From Mycobacterium sp. ST-F2 (GTDB taxonomy: Bacteria; Actinomycetota; Actinomycetes; Mycobacteriales; Mycobacteriaceae), in assembly GCF_001905655.1 (NCBI RefSeq), contig NZ_JMHT01000010.1, forward strand, positions 29,956 to 93,955: a DNA stretch of 64,000 nucleotides, read 5' to 3'. Position 1 is the stretch's first letter. Every line of letters starts with the position of its first letter. Below are positions 8,478-19,323 of the stretch, one piece after another. Under the pieces are notes generated by a model, which made no database searches, was not told the DNA's origin, and was given only the letters and a program-made list of their open reading frames with translations. Made by a program: the position numbers and the translations under genes.

Positions 8478-9095
8478 ATGCCCAACTCGAACCCGATAAA
8501 CGCCTGGAAAGCACTCAGAGAGGGTAACGACCGATTCGTTGCCGGCGAGTCGCTGCACCCCAGCCAGAGCATCGAGCGCCGTGCCGAGCTGACCGGCGGG
8601 CAGAAGCCGACCGCCGTGCTCTTCGGTTGCGCCGACAGCCGCGTCGCCGCCGAGATCATCTTCGATCAGGGCCTAGGCGACATGTTCGTGGTGCGCACCG
8701 CCGGCCACGTCCTGGATTCCGCGGTGATCGGATCCATCGAGTACGCCGTGGCGATCCTCGAGGTACCGCTGATCGTGGTGCTCGGCCACGACAGCTGTGG
8801 GGCGGTGAAGGCCACCATCACGGCTCTGGACGACGGCGCGGTGCCGGGCGGATTTGTCCGGGACATCGTGGAGCGCGTGACGCCGTCCATCCTGGTCGGC
8901 CGCCGCGAGGGACTCTCTGAGGTCGACGAGCTCGAGGCCAAGCACGTCAACGAGACGGTGCGCCTGCTGAGCGAGCGGTCCAACGTGATCGCCGACAAGC
9001 TGAACTCGGGCAAGGTCGCCATCGTCGGCGCCACCTACCACTTGGCCGAGGGGCGCGTGACCAAGCGCGACCACGTCGGCGACATCGGGGAGTAA
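8478..9095 (+). CDS. canB: Beta-class carbonic anhydrase CanB
   Basis: A 205-residue beta-carbonic anhydrase. Zinc ligands C51, H104 and C107 and the Asp/Arg dyad D53-R55 (CADSR) are intact. It interconverts CO2 and bicarbonate in the cytoplasm. ATG 8478 aligns with the M. tuberculosis start (MPN-NP-AWKAL); an ATG three codons upstream at 8469 is also possible. It is divergent from mutY. Confidence 0.93.
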   Translation: MPNSNPINAWKALREGNDRFVAGESLHPSQSIERRAELTGGQKPTAVLFGCADSRVAAEIIFDQGLGDMFVVRTAGHVLDSAVIGSIEYAVAILEVPLIVVLGHDSCGAVKATITALDDGAVPGGFVRDIVERVTPSILVGRREGLSEVDELEAKHVNETVRLLSERSNVIADKLNSGKVAIVGATYHLAEGRVTKRDHVGDIGE

Positions 9096-9170
9096 CCAGA
9101 GGCCCAGTTCACAGACGACACGCCGCACCGGGTCAGGGCGCACCACGTTTTGTGCCCTTACCGTGACAAT

Positions 9171-9971
9171 GTGCCGGATCTAGAACCACATGGCCCGCTG
9201 CCATCCCAGATCTATTGGCGACGGCGGATGCTGGCCATCGGTGTCGGCGCGGTCGTCGTGCTCCTGGTCGTGATCATCGGGGTAGTGGTCTTCAGCAACA
9301 GCACGGGCGATTCCAAACAGACTCAGCCCACCGCGAAGACGTCGACGTCCGCGACCCCGCTGCCGGGTGAGACGCCCGGGGTGAAGAGTCCGATCGCACC
9401 GCCGCCGAACGCGTCTCCGGCCCCGACGCCCACGCCGACCACCGCGGTCACCCCGCCGCCGGTGCTGAAGGCGGGCGACGACTGCCCGGACACCACGCTG
9501 GCGGCCAAGGGCATCACCAACCAGCCCACCTACGTCATCGGCGATCAGCCGAAGTTCACCATGGTGGTCACCAACATCGGCCTGGTCGAGTGCAAGCGTG
9601 ACGTCGGCGCCGCCGTACTCGCCGCCTACGTCTACTCGCTGGACAACAACCGGCTGTGGTCCAACCTCGACTGCGCGCCGTCGAACGAGACCCTGGTCCG
9701 GGGCTTCAAGCCGGGCGAGCAGGTGACCACCGAGGTGACCTGGACGGGTATGGGCTCGGCGCCCAACTGCCCGCTGCCGCGTCAGGCCATCGGGCCGGGC
9801 ACCTACAACCTGGTCGTCCAGCTCGGCAATCTGCGGTCGGCTCCGGTGCCGTTCGTCCTGTCCGAGGCGCACCAGCCCGGACCGGGTGAGCCGCCGGCGG
9901 GCGAAGCACCGCCGCCGCCACCGGCCGCACCTGTTCCCGGCGAGCCCACGCCGCCCGGACCGGCCAACTGA
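9171..9971 (+). CDS. Membrane-anchored Pro-rich protein (Rv3587c-like)
   Basis: About 266 residues from GTG 9171. One transmembrane helix (about 19-42) is followed by a Pro/Thr/Ser/Ala-rich linker (about 45-100). A globular extracellular domain (about 100-230) with four cysteines comes next (DDCPDTT, VECKRD, LDCAPSN, PNCPLPR), then a Pro/Gly/Glu tail. Position between canB and disA matches the conserved protein Rv3587c. Function unknown; it is an exported domain on a stalk. Confidence 0.8.
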   Translation: MPDLEPHGPLPSQIYWRRRMLAIGVGAVVVLLVVIIGVVVFSNSTGDSKQTQPTAKTSTSATPLPGETPGVKSPIAPPPNASPAPTPTPTTAVTPPPVLKAGDDCPDTTLAAKGITNQPTYVIGDQPKFTMVVTNIGLVECKRDVGAAVLAAYVYSLDNNRLWSNLDCAPSNETLVRGFKPGEQVTTEVTWTGMGSAPNCPLPRQAIGPGTYNLVVQLGNLRSAPVPFVLSEAHQPGPGEPPAGEAPPPPPAAPVPGEPTPPGPAN

Positions 9972-9973
9972 TC

Positions 9974-11095
9974 TCAGGCCAGCCGGTCGGCGATCGTCGA
10001 CTCGGCCAGTAGCGACAGCCCTTCACGGATGTGCCGGGCCCACATGGACCCGATGCCCTCCACCGACTGCAGGTCGTCGGCGCTCGCGGCCAGCAGGCCC
10101 TGCAGCGATCCGAACGAGCGCACCAGCAGGTCGACGTGTGCGAACTGCAGCCGCGGAATGCCCGCCATGGCCCGGTAGCCGCGCGAACTCATCGCCGAAT
10201 CCTGTGCCTCGGGCGTCGACGGGTAGCCGAAAACCCTTGCCAGCGTGGTGAAGTCGAGCAGCTCGTTGTCGCTCAGTGCGTCGAGCTCTTCGAGCGTCGC
10301 GGTCACCTGGTCGGCCGTCGGCGGGTCGGGGTTGGCGTGGTAGTCGCGGACGATCAGTTCACGGGCAGCGTCGTTGTCGCCGACCAATTCGTCGAGCTGG
10401 AGCTTGAGCTGCCGGCCGTCGGTACCGAGCTCGACCACGTCGGCATCGATCTCCAGGCTGATCCGGCGGACCATCTCCATGCGCTGTACGACGGTCATGA
10501 CGTCCCGCAGTGTCACGAAGTCCTCGATCTCGGCCATCGAAAGCTGCTTGCTGACCTCGTCGAGCCGGAACTTGTAGCGCTCCAGCGTGGCGATGGTCTG
10601 GTTGGCGCGGGACAGGATGGTCGCCGATTCCGGGACGACGTGCCGCTCACCGGCCACGTACACGGTCACGATGCTCATCGAGTGGCTGACGGACACCACC
10701 GGGAAACCGGTCTGGATGGCAGCACGTTCGGCCGAGCGGTGCCGGGTGCCGGATTCGTCGGTGGGGATCGACGGATCGGGCACCAGCTGCACATTGGCCC
10801 GCAGGATGCGGGTGAGATCGCTGGAGAGCACCACCGCGCCGTCCATCTTCGACAGCTCCCGCAGCCGGGTCGGTGCGAACCGCACGTCCAGCGGGAAGCC
10901 ACCATCGCAGATGGCTTCGACGCTGTCGTCGTAGCCCAGCACGATCAGGCCGCCGGTGCGGCCGCGCAGGATGCGTTCCAGGCCGTCCCGCAGAGGAGTG
11001 CCGGGCGCCAGCTTGCCCAGCGTCTCGCGCAGCGTCGGCCGGGTCAGATGCACCACGTTGCCGCGCCCGGCCCGGGTTCCTGCTTTCACCGACAT
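9974..11095 (-). CDS. disA: DisA, diadenylate cyclase and DNA-integrity scanning protein
   Basis: A 373-residue protein making c-di-AMP from two ATP. The DAC domain (about 1-145) has the catalytic D85-G-A87 and R118-H-R120 motifs. A helical linker follows, then a C-terminal RuvA-like helix-hairpin-helix DNA-binding domain ([13 protein letters not shown], about 348-360). It follows radA on the same strand with a 15-bp gap; RadA is known to inhibit DisA in mycobacteria, so the pair forms one control unit. Confidence 0.97.
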   Translation of the reverse strand: MSVKAGTRAGRGNVVHLTRPTLRETLGKLAPGTPLRDGLERILRGRTGGLIVLGYDDSVEAICDGGFPLDVRFAPTRLRELSKMDGAVVLSSDLTRILRANVQLVPDPSIPTDESGTRHRSAERAAIQTGFPVVSVSHSMSIVTVYVAGERHVVPESATILSRANQTIATLERYKFRLDEVSKQLSMAEIEDFVTLRDVMTVVQRMEMVRRISLEIDADVVELGTDGRQLKLQLDELVGDNDAARELIVRDYHANPDPPTADQVTATLEELDALSDNELLDFTTLARVFGYPSTPEAQDSAMSSRGYRAMAGIPRLQFAHVDLLVRSFGSLQGLLAASADDLQSVEGIGSMWARHIREGLSLLAESTIADRLA

Positions 11096-11110
11096 GAATG
11101 CACTCCTGCT

Positions 11111-12505
11111 CTACCTGTTTCGGTCCACATTCTCTGTGATCTTGCGTAACACCCGCAACGCCGCGGTGATGTTCTCGGCCGGCAGCACCCGCAGGCCCCG
11201 CGGTGGCGACTCGATTCCGGCGGGGACCACGGCCGTCGTGAAACCGAGCCGGGCGGCCTCGGCGAGCCGGCGTTCCATGCCCGTGACCCGGCGCAGATCG
11301 CCTGCCAGGCCCACCTCACCGATGGCGATGGCGGTCGCCGGCAGCGGCAGGTCGGTGTACGCCGAGGCGATGGCCAGTGCCACCGCCAGATCCGACGACG
11401 GGTCCGTCAGCCGCATGCCGCCCACCGTGGACAGATAGATGTCGTTGGTGCCGACGGGCAGGTGTGCCCGTTTCTCCAACACCGCGGTGATCATGGCCGC
11501 GCGGGCCGAGTCGATGCCACTGACCGCGCGGCGCGGCGACCCGGCCGACGGTGAGCCGATCAACGCCTGTACCTCGCCGATCATCGGTCGTTTGCCGTCC
11601 AGGCTCACCGTCACCGCGGTGCCCGACACCGGGGCCGGCCGTTGGTCGAGGAACAGCCCCGACGGATCGGCTACGCATTCAATTCCGTTGTCGTGCAACA
11701 TGAAACAGCCGACCTCGTCGGCCGCGCCGAAGCGGTTCTTCACGCCGCGGACCATCCGCAGTGCCGACGCGCGGTCACCCTCGAAGTGCAGCACCACGTC
11801 CACCAGGTGCTCCAGGGACCGTGGCCCGGCGATGGCGCCGTCCTTGGTGACGTGGCCGACCAGGACCATCGCGATGCCTGTCGTCTTCGCGGCCATGGTG
11901 AGCGCCGTGGTGACGGCGCGGACCTGCGTCACGCCGCCGGTGACGCCGTCTGCCTCGGTGGTGGACATGGTCTGCACCGAATCGACCACCACCAGCGTGG
12001 GCTGCACGGCCTCGATGTGTCCCAGTGCCGTCTGCAGATCGGATTCGGCGGCGAGATAGACGTTGTCGTGGGCGCAGCCCGTGCGTTCGGCCCGCAGCCG
12101 GATCTGGCCTGCCGACTCCTCACCGGACAGATACAGCGCCCGGCGACCGGACATGGCCCAGCGGTGCGCGACCTCGAGCAGCAGCGTCGACTTGCCGACG
12201 CCGGGATCACCGGCCAGCAGCGTCACCGAGCCCGGCACCACGCCGCCACCCAGCACGCGGTCCAATTCGCTGATGCCGGTGTGGAAGTGCCGCGTGGTGC
12301 CCGGATCGATGGAGCTGATCGGCACCGCGGGCGACGCGGGTGCGACGGCGCGGTGCGTCGCCGGCGTCAGAGAGCTCAGAACCGCGACTTCGTTGACCGT
12401 GCCCCAGGTGCCGCAGTCCGGGCAGCGACCCACCCACTTGGCGGTGGTGTGCTGGCATTCCGAACAACGGAATTGCGAACGTACTTTCGAACCGGTTCTG
12501 GCCAT
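11111..12505 (-). CDS. radA: DNA repair ATPase RadA
   Basis: A 464-residue RecA-like helicase for branch migration in recombination. The features are, in order: a C4 zinc finger (C14, C17, C28, C31), Walker [10 protein letters not shown] (98-106), a Walker B-type VVVDSVQ segment, the RadA signature KNRFG (255-259) and a C-terminal Lon-protease-like domain (about 285-450). It is the middle gene of lpqE-radA-disA. Confidence 0.96.
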   Translation of the reverse strand: MARTGSKVRSQFRCSECQHTTAKWVGRCPDCGTWGTVNEVAVLSSLTPATHRAVAPASPAVPISSIDPGTTRHFHTGISELDRVLGGGVVPGSVTLLAGDPGVGKSTLLLEVAHRWAMSGRRALYLSGEESAGQIRLRAERTGCAHDNVYLAAESDLQTALGHIEAVQPTLVVVDSVQTMSTTEADGVTGGVTQVRAVTTALTMAAKTTGIAMVLVGHVTKDGAIAGPRSLEHLVDVVLHFEGDRASALRMVRGVKNRFGAADEVGCFMLHDNGIECVADPSGLFLDQRPAPVSGTAVTVSLDGKRPMIGEVQALIGSPSAGSPRRAVSGIDSARAAMITAVLEKRAHLPVGTNDIYLSTVGGMRLTDPSSDLAVALAIASAYTDLPLPATAIAIGEVGLAGDLRRVTGMERRLAEAARLGFTTAVVPAGIESPPRGLRVLPAENITAALRVLRKITENVDRNR

Positions 12506-12557
12506 GCCGCGAACTTAGTCGTCGGCACCGACAGAATCGGGCAGGCGCAGCGGGAGG

Positions 12558-13163
12558 TTAGTGGTGTCCCTCGCCACCGCCGGCCGGGGCGGGTGCTGCC
12601 GCACCCTCGCCGACCTCGCGGCGCGGGGCCTCACCAGCGGAGATCGGCACCGCGATGGTCTTCTCGCCGGCGTTCTGGAACTTGAACGTGAAGTTGTAGT
12701 TCAGGCCGTTGGTGATGGGCTTGGTCAGCGCCACCATCGCGATGGAGGTCGTGGCGTCCTCGGACCGCGGCAGGGTCTGCTTCTGGCCGTCCGGGGTGCC
12801 GACCAGCAACACGCCGCCGGCGGGCACGGTGGTGCTGCCGTTCAGCAGCACCTCACCTGCGTCGGAACTGATCCCGACCAGCTTGTCGGCGTTGTCGGGC
12901 GACTTGTTGGTCGCGACGAAGAGCAGCTCGACCATGGTGCCGGGCTTGACGAAGTCGCGGGTCTGCGGCGCGCGCAGGTACACGTTGCGCAGGTCGACGC
13001 CGGCCTTCTCGTTGCCGAGGGTGGCGGCCGTGCCGTTTACCGCGGGCAGCTGGTTGGCGCTCTGCGAAATCTGGCCGCTGCTGCAGCCGGTGAGGGTCAC
13101 CGCGGTGGCCAGCCCGAAGGCGGCCAGCGTGACGGCAGAAGCGCGCGATTTCATGCGGTTCAC
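12558..13163 (-). CDS. lpqE: LpqE lipoprotein
   Basis: A 201-residue exported lipoprotein. The signal peptide ends in lipobox LTGC (Cys27). The mature part is a DUF461/copper-chaperone-like beta domain without an obvious metal site in the core, and the end is Pro/Gly-rich with a GEGHH tail. It heads the lpqE-radA-disA transcript and is divergent from carD, as in M. tuberculosis. Role unknown. Confidence 0.88.
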   Translation of the reverse strand: MNRMKSRASAVTLAAFGLATAVTLTGCSSGQISQSANQLPAVNGTAATLGNEKAGVDLRNVYLRAPQTRDFVKPGTMVELLFVATNKSPDNADKLVGISSDAGEVLLNGSTTVPAGGVLLVGTPDGQKQTLPRSEDATTSIAMVALTKPITNGLNYNFTFKFQNAGEKTIAVPISAGEAPRREVGEGAAAPAPAGGGEGHH

Positions 13164-13989
<826 letters not shown>

Positions 13990-13997
13990 ACGCCGCA

Positions 13998-14471
13998 GTG
14001 AATTTCCGTATCGGTCTCGGGACCGATGTTCATCCCATCGAGGCAGGGCGGCCGTGTTGGCTGCTCTGCCTGTCCTTTGACGATGCCGACGGCTGTGCCG
14101 GTCATTCCGACGGCGACGTCGCTGCGCACGCACTCTGTGATGCCCTGCTGAGTGCTGCCGGCCTCGGTGACCTGGGCAGCGTCTTCGGTACCGACCGTCC
14201 CGAATGGCGCGGTGTCACCGGCGCCGACATGCTCAAACATGTCTCCACGCTGCTGGCCGGAGCCGGTTTCCGGGTGGGCAATGCCGCGGTCCAGGTGATC
14301 GGCAACCGCCCGAAAATCGCGCCTCGCAGGGAAGAGGCCCAGCAAGTGCTGTCGGCGCTTCTGGACGCGCCTGTCTCGGTTTCGGCGACCACCACGGACG
14401 GCCTCGGGCTGACCGGCCGGGGCGAGGGTCTGGCCGCGATTGCGACGGCGCTGGTGGTCTCGCTCGATTAG
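13998..14471 (+). CDS. ispF: IspF, 2-C-methyl-D-erythritol 2,4-cyclodiphosphate synthase
   Basis: A 157-residue MEP-pathway enzyme forming MEcPP in isoprenoid precursor synthesis. Metal ligands D10, H12 (TDVH) and H44 ([10 protein letters not shown]) and the C-terminal [14 protein letters not shown] signature are intact. It starts at GTG 13998 with no clear ribosome site, so it is probably coupled to carD. Its usual operon partner ispD, which makes the preceding CDP-ME, is not in the window. Confidence 0.95.
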   Translation: MNFRIGLGTDVHPIEAGRPCWLLCLSFDDADGCAGHSDGDVAAHALCDALLSAAGLGDLGSVFGTDRPEWRGVTGADMLKHVSTLLAGAGFRVGNAAVQVIGNRPKIAPRREEAQQVLSALLDAPVSVSATTTDGLGLTGRGEGLAAIATALVVSLD

Positions 14472-14516
14472 GCCGGTAAGCTGGCCCGTCGTGAGCGGAG
14501 CGAACGGTCGGCGAGA

Positions 14517-15914
14517 GTGACCGACAACTTACGGCTCTACGACACCATGACCGGTGCCGTGCGGGACTTCACCCCGGTGCGGCCCGGACACGCATCCATC
14601 TATCTGTGCGGCGCGACTGTGCAGGGCTTACCGCACATCGGCCATGTGCGCAGCGGCGTCGCCTTCGACGTCCTGCGGCGCTGGCTGACGGCCAAGGGCT
14701 ACGACGTCGCGTTCATCCGGAACGTCACCGACATCGACGACAAGATCCTCAACAAGGCCGCCGACGCCGGCCGGCCGTGGTGGGAGTGGGCCGCCACCTT
14801 CGAGAGGGCGTTCACGGCCGCCTACGACGCGCTGGGCGTGCTGCCGCCGTCGGCTGAGCCGCGGGCGACCGGGCACATCACGCAGATGGTCGAGGTCATC
14901 GAGAAACTGATCGAGCGCGGGCATGCCTACGCGGCTGATGGCGACGTCTACTTCGACGTGCTGAGCCTGCCCGACTACGGCAAGCTCTCCGGGCACCGCA
15001 TCGACGACGTGCACCAGGGCGAGGGCGTGGCGACCGGCAAGCGCGATCCACGCGACTTCACGCTGTGGAAGGGTGCCAAGCCCGGTGAGCCGTCGTGGCC
15101 GACGCCATGGGGCCGGGGCCGCCCCGGCTGGCACACCGAGTGCGTCGCGATGTGCCAGGAGTACCTGGGCTCCGTGTTCGACATCCACGCCGGCGGTATG
15201 GACCTGATCTTCCCGCATCACGAGAACGAGACCGCGCAGGCCAACGCCTGCGGCGACGAGTTCGCGCGGTTCTGGCTGCACAACGGCTGGGTCACCATGG
15301 GTGGCGAGAAGATGAGCAAGTCGCTGGGCAATGTGCTGGCGATCCCGGCTGTGCTGCAACGGGTTCGTGCCGCCGAGCTGCGCTACTACCTGGGCAGTGC
15401 GCACTACCGGTCCATGCTGGAGTTCTCCGAGAACTCGCTGCAGGACGCCGCCAAGGCCTACACCGGCATCGAGGAATTCCTGCACCGGGTCCGCACCCGG
15501 GTGGGTGCCGTCGAGGTCGGTACCTGGACCGAGAAGTTCGCGGCCGCATTGGATGACGACCTGGCGGTGCCCGCGGCACTGGCCGAGGTGCACGCCGCCC
15601 GCGCCGACGGCAACCGCGCACTGGACGCCGGCGACCACGCCGGCGCGATGGCCGCAGCGACGTCCATCCGGGCCATGATGGGCATCCTCGGGTGCGACCC
15701 GCTCGACGAGCGCTGGGAAAGCCGTGACGAGACGTCGGCAGCGCTGAATGCTGTTGACGCCCTGGTGCAGTGGGCCCTCAAGAGCCGCGCCGAGGCCCGG
15801 GAGAACCGGGACTGGGCTGCCGCCGACGCGATCCGCGACCAGCTGAAGCTGGCCGGCATCGAGGTCACCGATACCGCTGATGGCCCGCAATGGGCCCTGA
15901 CTGATGGGGCCTGA
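14517..15914 (+). CDS. cysS: Cysteinyl-tRNA synthetase
   Basis: A 465-residue class I synthetase. Present are the zinc Cys31 (LCGATVQG), the HIGH motif 40-43, the zinc/active-site HTEC and HHENE segments, KMSKS at 265-269 and the C-terminal DALR-type helical domain. GTG 14517 aligns with the M. tuberculosis start. The intergenic gap from ispF is 45 bp and the trmH-like gene follows after 2 bp. Confidence 0.96.
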   Translation: MTDNLRLYDTMTGAVRDFTPVRPGHASIYLCGATVQGLPHIGHVRSGVAFDVLRRWLTAKGYDVAFIRNVTDIDDKILNKAADAGRPWWEWAATFERAFTAAYDALGVLPPSAEPRATGHITQMVEVIEKLIERGHAYAADGDVYFDVLSLPDYGKLSGHRIDDVHQGEGVATGKRDPRDFTLWKGAKPGEPSWPTPWGRGRPGWHTECVAMCQEYLGSVFDIHAGGMDLIFPHHENETAQANACGDEFARFWLHNGWVTMGGEKMSKSLGNVLAIPAVLQRVRAAELRYYLGSAHYRSMLEFSENSLQDAAKAYTGIEEFLHRVRTRVGAVEVGTWTEKFAAALDDDLAVPAALAEVHAARADGNRALDAGDHAGAMAAATSIRAMMGILGCDPLDERWESRDETSAALNAVDALVQWALKSRAEARENRDWAAADAIRDQLKLAGIEVTDTADGPQWALTDGA

Positions 15915-15916
15915 CC

Positions 15917-16855
15917 ATGGCCGGAAACTCCCAGCGCCGCGGCGCAATTCGTAAAGAGGGCACCAAGAAGGGCCCGACCGTCGGCTCCGGCGGTCAGCGT
16001 CGACGTGGGTTGGAGGGCAAGGGGGCAACCCCGCGTGCCGACCAGCGCCCGAACCACAAGGCGTACAAGATCGCGCAGAAGAACGCCCGGTCGAATCAAG
16101 GGCGGCACAAGAAGACCGACGACGTCGAGGTCGTGGTCGGCCGCAACCCCGTCCTGGAATGCCTGCGGGCCGGAGTGCCCGCCACCGCGCTGTACGTGGT
16201 GCTGGGGACCGAGTCAGACGAGCGGCTGACCGAATCCGTCACTCGCGCAGCCGATGCCGGCATGGCGATCCTCGAGGTGCAGCGCCACGACCTGGACCGC
16301 ATCACCAGCAATGGCATGCACCAGGGCATCGCGCTGCAGGTGCCGCCGTACCAGTACGCGCACCCGGACGACCTCCTGAAGTCCGCGACCACGGACTCCA
16401 CCCCGGCGCTGCTGGTCGCGCTCGACAACATCTCGGACCCGCGGAACCTGGGTGCCATCGTGCGCTCGGTGGCGGCGTTCGGCGGCCACGGCGTGGTGAT
16501 CCCGCAGCGGCGTTCGGCTTCGGTCAGTGCCGTGGCCTGGCGCACCAGCGCTGGTGCCGCGGCCCGGCTGCCGGTGTCTCGGGCGACGAATCTCAATCGG
16601 ACACTGAAGGATTGGGCCGACGCCGGGCTGACGATCGTCGGTCTGGACGCCGGCGGCGACACCACCCTGGACGAACTGGACGCCTCCGGGCCGATGGTGG
16701 TCGTGGTGGGCTCCGAGGGCAAGGGGCTCTCCCGCCTGGTGCGGGAGAACTGCGACCACATCGTCTCGATCCCCATGGCCGGACCCACCGAGTCGCTCAA
16801 CGCGTCGGTGGCCGCCGGTGTGGTGCTGGCCGAGATCGCCCGGCAGCGGCGCTGA
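15917..16855 (+). CDS. TrmH/SpoU family 23S rRNA 2'-O-methyltransferase (RlmB-like)
   Basis: A 312-residue SPOUT methyltransferase. A lysine/arginine-rich disordered N-terminus (1-70) precedes a substrate-binding domain (72-150) and the trefoil-knot domain. The knot motifs are [24 protein letters not shown] and [15 protein letters not shown]. It is expected to methylate 23S rRNA G2251, as Rv3579c is annotated. It lies 2 bp after cysS and is convergent with the next gene (1-bp gap). Confidence 0.9.
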   Translation: MAGNSQRRGAIRKEGTKKGPTVGSGGQRRRGLEGKGATPRADQRPNHKAYKIAQKNARSNQGRHKKTDDVEVVVGRNPVLECLRAGVPATALYVVLGTESDERLTESVTRAADAGMAILEVQRHDLDRITSNGMHQGIALQVPPYQYAHPDDLLKSATTDSTPALLVALDNISDPRNLGAIVRSVAAFGGHGVVIPQRRSASVSAVAWRTSAGAAARLPVSRATNLNRTLKDWADAGLTIVGLDAGGDTTLDELDASGPMVVVVGSEGKGLSRLVRENCDHIVSIPMAGPTESLNASVAAGVVLAEIARQRR

Positions 16856-16856
16856 T

Positions 16857-17264
16857 TCAGCGGCGCCGCAGTTCGACGACCGGGATGACCCGGTCGGTCT
16901 TCTTCTCGTACTCGGCGAACCCGGGAGCCTGCTCGACGATGCGGGCGTAGGCTGCGTCGCGTTCTTCGCGGGGCAATTCCCGGGCCACGACGTCGTATTC
17001 GTCGGTGCCGATCTCGATGTGGGCGTTGGGATTTGCCCGCAGGTTGTGTACCCACGCCGGGTCGGCGTCCGCGCCGCCGGCAGACCCGACGATCAGCCGC
17101 TTCCCGTCGATGACGAAGGTGGCCGCCGGGTTCACCCGCGGCTGACCACTTTTGGCGCCGGTGGTGTGCAGCACGAGCAGGGTCAAGTTCGCGAACTGGC
17201 CGCCGACCTTGCCGCCGTTGGCCCGGAATTCGTCGATGATCTGCTGATTCCAGCTGTCGGCCAT
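16857..17264 (-). CDS. F420-dependent nitroreductase-family (Ddn-like) protein
   Basis: A 135-residue split-barrel protein of the mycobacterial deazaflavin-dependent nitroreductase family. Typical features are LTLLVLHTTGAKSGQPRVNP, the WVHNLRANPNAHIEIG core and the EYEKKTDRVIPVVEL end. Members bind F420 and reduce quinones or nitroaromatics. ATG 17264 is chosen because upstream sequence is not conserved. It lies 17 bp after arsB2 on the same strand. Confidence 0.82.
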   Translation of the reverse strand: MADSWNQQIIDEFRANGGKVGGQFANLTLLVLHTTGAKSGQPRVNPAATFVIDGKRLIVGSAGGADADPAWVHNLRANPNAHIEIGTDEYDVVARELPREERDAAYARIVEQAPGFAEYEKKTDRVIPVVELRRR

Positions 17265-17281
17265 GTTGTGCAGCCCTTCCG

Positions 17282-18406
17282 TCAGTTCATCCCCAACACC
17301 GAACAGCCCAACCATAATCCGGAGACGGCCAAAACCAGAGTGACCGGCACCGTCGCCAGCCCGATGACCGTGAACTCCCGCGCCGACGCGCTCATCTGGC
17401 CACGGACCACGTTGCGCCACAACAGGTTCGACAACGACCCGGGGTACGTCAGGTTCGGCCCGATGTTCACCCCGATGAGCACGGCGAGCACGGCGACCGG
17501 GCCGCCGGCCGCGACCAGCGGCAGCAGTACCAGCACCGCGGGCAGGTTGTTGATCAGGTTGGACAGCACCGCGGCCACGGCGGCGATGGCGAGCAGGGCC
17601 GGCAGTGTGGTGCCGTGCGGTAGCAGCTGGGAGAGCCAGCGCCCCAGCCCGAGGTCCAGTACCACGCTCACCAGGACGCCGAGCGCCAGCACGGCAATCA
17701 GGAACGGCACGTTGGCCGCCCGCACGATGCCCAGGGGCGTCTCGTGACCGCGCACGACAGCCCGGATCGCGAGCACTGCCGCGCCGGCGAACGCGGCCCA
17801 GGCCGGCGCCAGGCCGAGCAGTGACGTCACGCCGAAGCCGATGAGCGTCAGGACCAACACGGTGAGGACGAAATAGGGGATCTCCGGCGGGGGCGGGGCG
17901 TCCCGGTCACTGGTACCGACCCGCAATTCGCGCCGGAAAAGCCAACGCAACACCGCGTATTCGGCGGGGACGGCGAACAGCCAGGGCAGCGTCATGGCTG
18001 CGGTGAACCGGGTGAAACTCAGGCCCGCGGCCGAAAAGGCCAGCAGATTGGTCAGATTCGACACCGGCAGTAGCAGCGATGCGGAATTGGCGAGGTGGGC
18101 GGCGGCGTAGCCGTGGGGCCGCGCCGGCACGCCCAGTGTGCGCGCGGTCGACAGCACGACGGGTGTGAGCAGCACGACGGTGGCGTCGAGACTCAACACG
18201 GCCGTGGTGCCGGCCGCGATCAGGAACACGGTGGTCAGCAGCCGTCGGGCCGCGGATTGTCCTGCGCCCCAACTGTGCCGGGCCATGTAGACGCCGGCGG
18301 CGTGGAAGAGTCCTTCGTCGTCGGAGAGTTTGGCGAGGACCAGGACCGCGGCCAGGAATCCGACCACGGGCAGCAGTCGACCGACCTCCTGCAGTGCGGT
18401 GCTCAC
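17282..18406 (-). CDS. arsB2: ArsB/ArsB2-type anion transporter
   Basis: A 374-residue integral membrane protein of the ion-transporter superfamily, with about 10-11 hydrophobic helices and the paired motifs LANSASLLLPVSNLTNLLAF and LSNLINNLPAVLVLLPL that mark ArsB/NhaD/SLC13-type carriers. It corresponds by order to ArsB2 (Rv3578), which it undershoots by about 40 residues. Arsenite export is the family name only; no arsR or arsC lies nearby. It overlaps the metallo-hydrolase gene by 4 bp. Confidence 0.8.
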   Translation of the reverse strand: MSTALQEVGRLLPVVGFLAAVLVLAKLSDDEGLFHAAGVYMARHSWGAGQSAARRLLTTVFLIAAGTTAVLSLDATVVLLTPVVLSTARTLGVPARPHGYAAAHLANSASLLLPVSNLTNLLAFSAAGLSFTRFTAAMTLPWLFAVPAEYAVLRWLFRRELRVGTSDRDAPPPPEIPYFVLTVLVLTLIGFGVTSLLGLAPAWAAFAGAAVLAIRAVVRGHETPLGIVRAANVPFLIAVLALGVLVSVVLDLGLGRWLSQLLPHGTTLPALLAIAAVAAVLSNLINNLPAVLVLLPLVAAGGPVAVLAVLIGVNIGPNLTYPGSLSNLLWRNVVRGQMSASAREFTVIGLATVPVTLVLAVSGLWLGCSVLGMN

Positions 18407-19323
18407 AGCCAGGGGTCGGCGCTTTGCCAGAGCGTCGGAAGATGCAGCGGCAGGCCGTCTTCGGCGGCCAGCCGGCTCAGCACCCGCATCGAGACGTCGA
18501 GGTCGTCACCGGCGTACGGCAGGGCGCGCAGCGGCTCGTGCAGCGGTCGGAAGAAGTCGTCCCAGTGCGTCAGCACCACCCGGCGCGCACCGACGGTCCG
18601 GACCGTCTCGTTCCAGTAGTCGACGAGGTACTGCTCGTGCTGCAGACCGAGCTGCCCGATCCCGAGATACACGACCTCGGCGCGTTGCCCGGCCAGGGCA
18701 CCCGGTACGAAACCGGCGCTGCCGACGGCGAGCAGACGGCGGCCACTGCTGCGGTGATGGATGAGCGTCGACCACGCCTCGCCACATTTGTACGCCGACG
18801 CCCGCACGGGCGGCACCACCGGCGCGGTGATGGTGCCGGGGAAGCGGTCGGGTGGGCAGTGGTGTCCGGTGAACAGCGTTACGTCGAAGGCGCCCAACGT
18901 GATCGGCTCGCCGGGAATGGCCACCGTCAACTGCGAGTCGGGGAGCCCACCGCCCCGGCCGATGTTCGCGGCCGACGTGCCGCCCACCAGTTTCGCCCCG
19001 GTGCGCGCGGCGACCGCCGCGGAGTCCATGGCGTGGTCGAAGTGTGTGTGGACCGGCAGCACGGCGTCGAGCCGGTCGATGCCGAGCCGGTGTAGGCAGC
19101 CGTCGATCCTGGGTACCGACGGCGTCAGCCGGCCCAGTCCCACCGACAGCAGGCTGGGCCGGGAGAAGAAGCCGTCGGTCAGCAGCGCTGACGAGCCGTC
19201 AGACACCAGCATGGTGGTGACGCCGGCCCAGGTGACGGTCAGCGGGGAGTCGGACCCGGCCGCCGGCTGGTCGAAGTAGCGGGTGTAGGCGGCCAGGTCG
19301 GGCCGGCCGAGTTTGGGTCGCAT
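18403..19323 (-). CDS. Metallo-beta-lactamase-fold hydrolase (Rv3577-like)
   Basis: A 306-residue MBL-fold protein. The metal motif HTHFDH lies in LPVHTHFDHAMDS, with further histidines in FTGHH and LTHWDD. Such proteins hydrolyse esters, lactones or phosphodiesters; the substrate is unknown. ATG 19323 shares its A with the stop of the pxpA gene (TGATG), so translation is coupled. Gene order with arsB2 matches Rv3577-Rv3578. Confidence 0.83.
   Translation of the reverse strand: MRPKLGRPDLAAYTRYFDQPAAGSDSPLTVTWAGVTTMLVSDGSSALLTDGFFSRPSLLSVGLGRLTPSVPRIDGCLHRLGIDRLDAVLPVHTHFDHAMDSAAVAARTGAKLVGGTSAANIGRGGGLPDSQLTVAIPGEPITLGAFDVTLFTGHHCPPDRFPGTITAPVVPPVRASAYKCGEAWSTLIHHRSSGRRLLAVGSAGFVPGALAGQRAEVVYLGIGQLGLQHEQYLVDYWNETVRTVGARRVVLTHWDDFFRPLHEPLRALPYAGDDLDVSMRVLSRLAAEDGLPLHLPTLWQSADPWL

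Noticed and set aside
14628..16028. 466-codon minus-strand frame opposite cysS
   Set aside because: Shadow of the clearly conserved cysS and trmH genes; composition is antisense-like.
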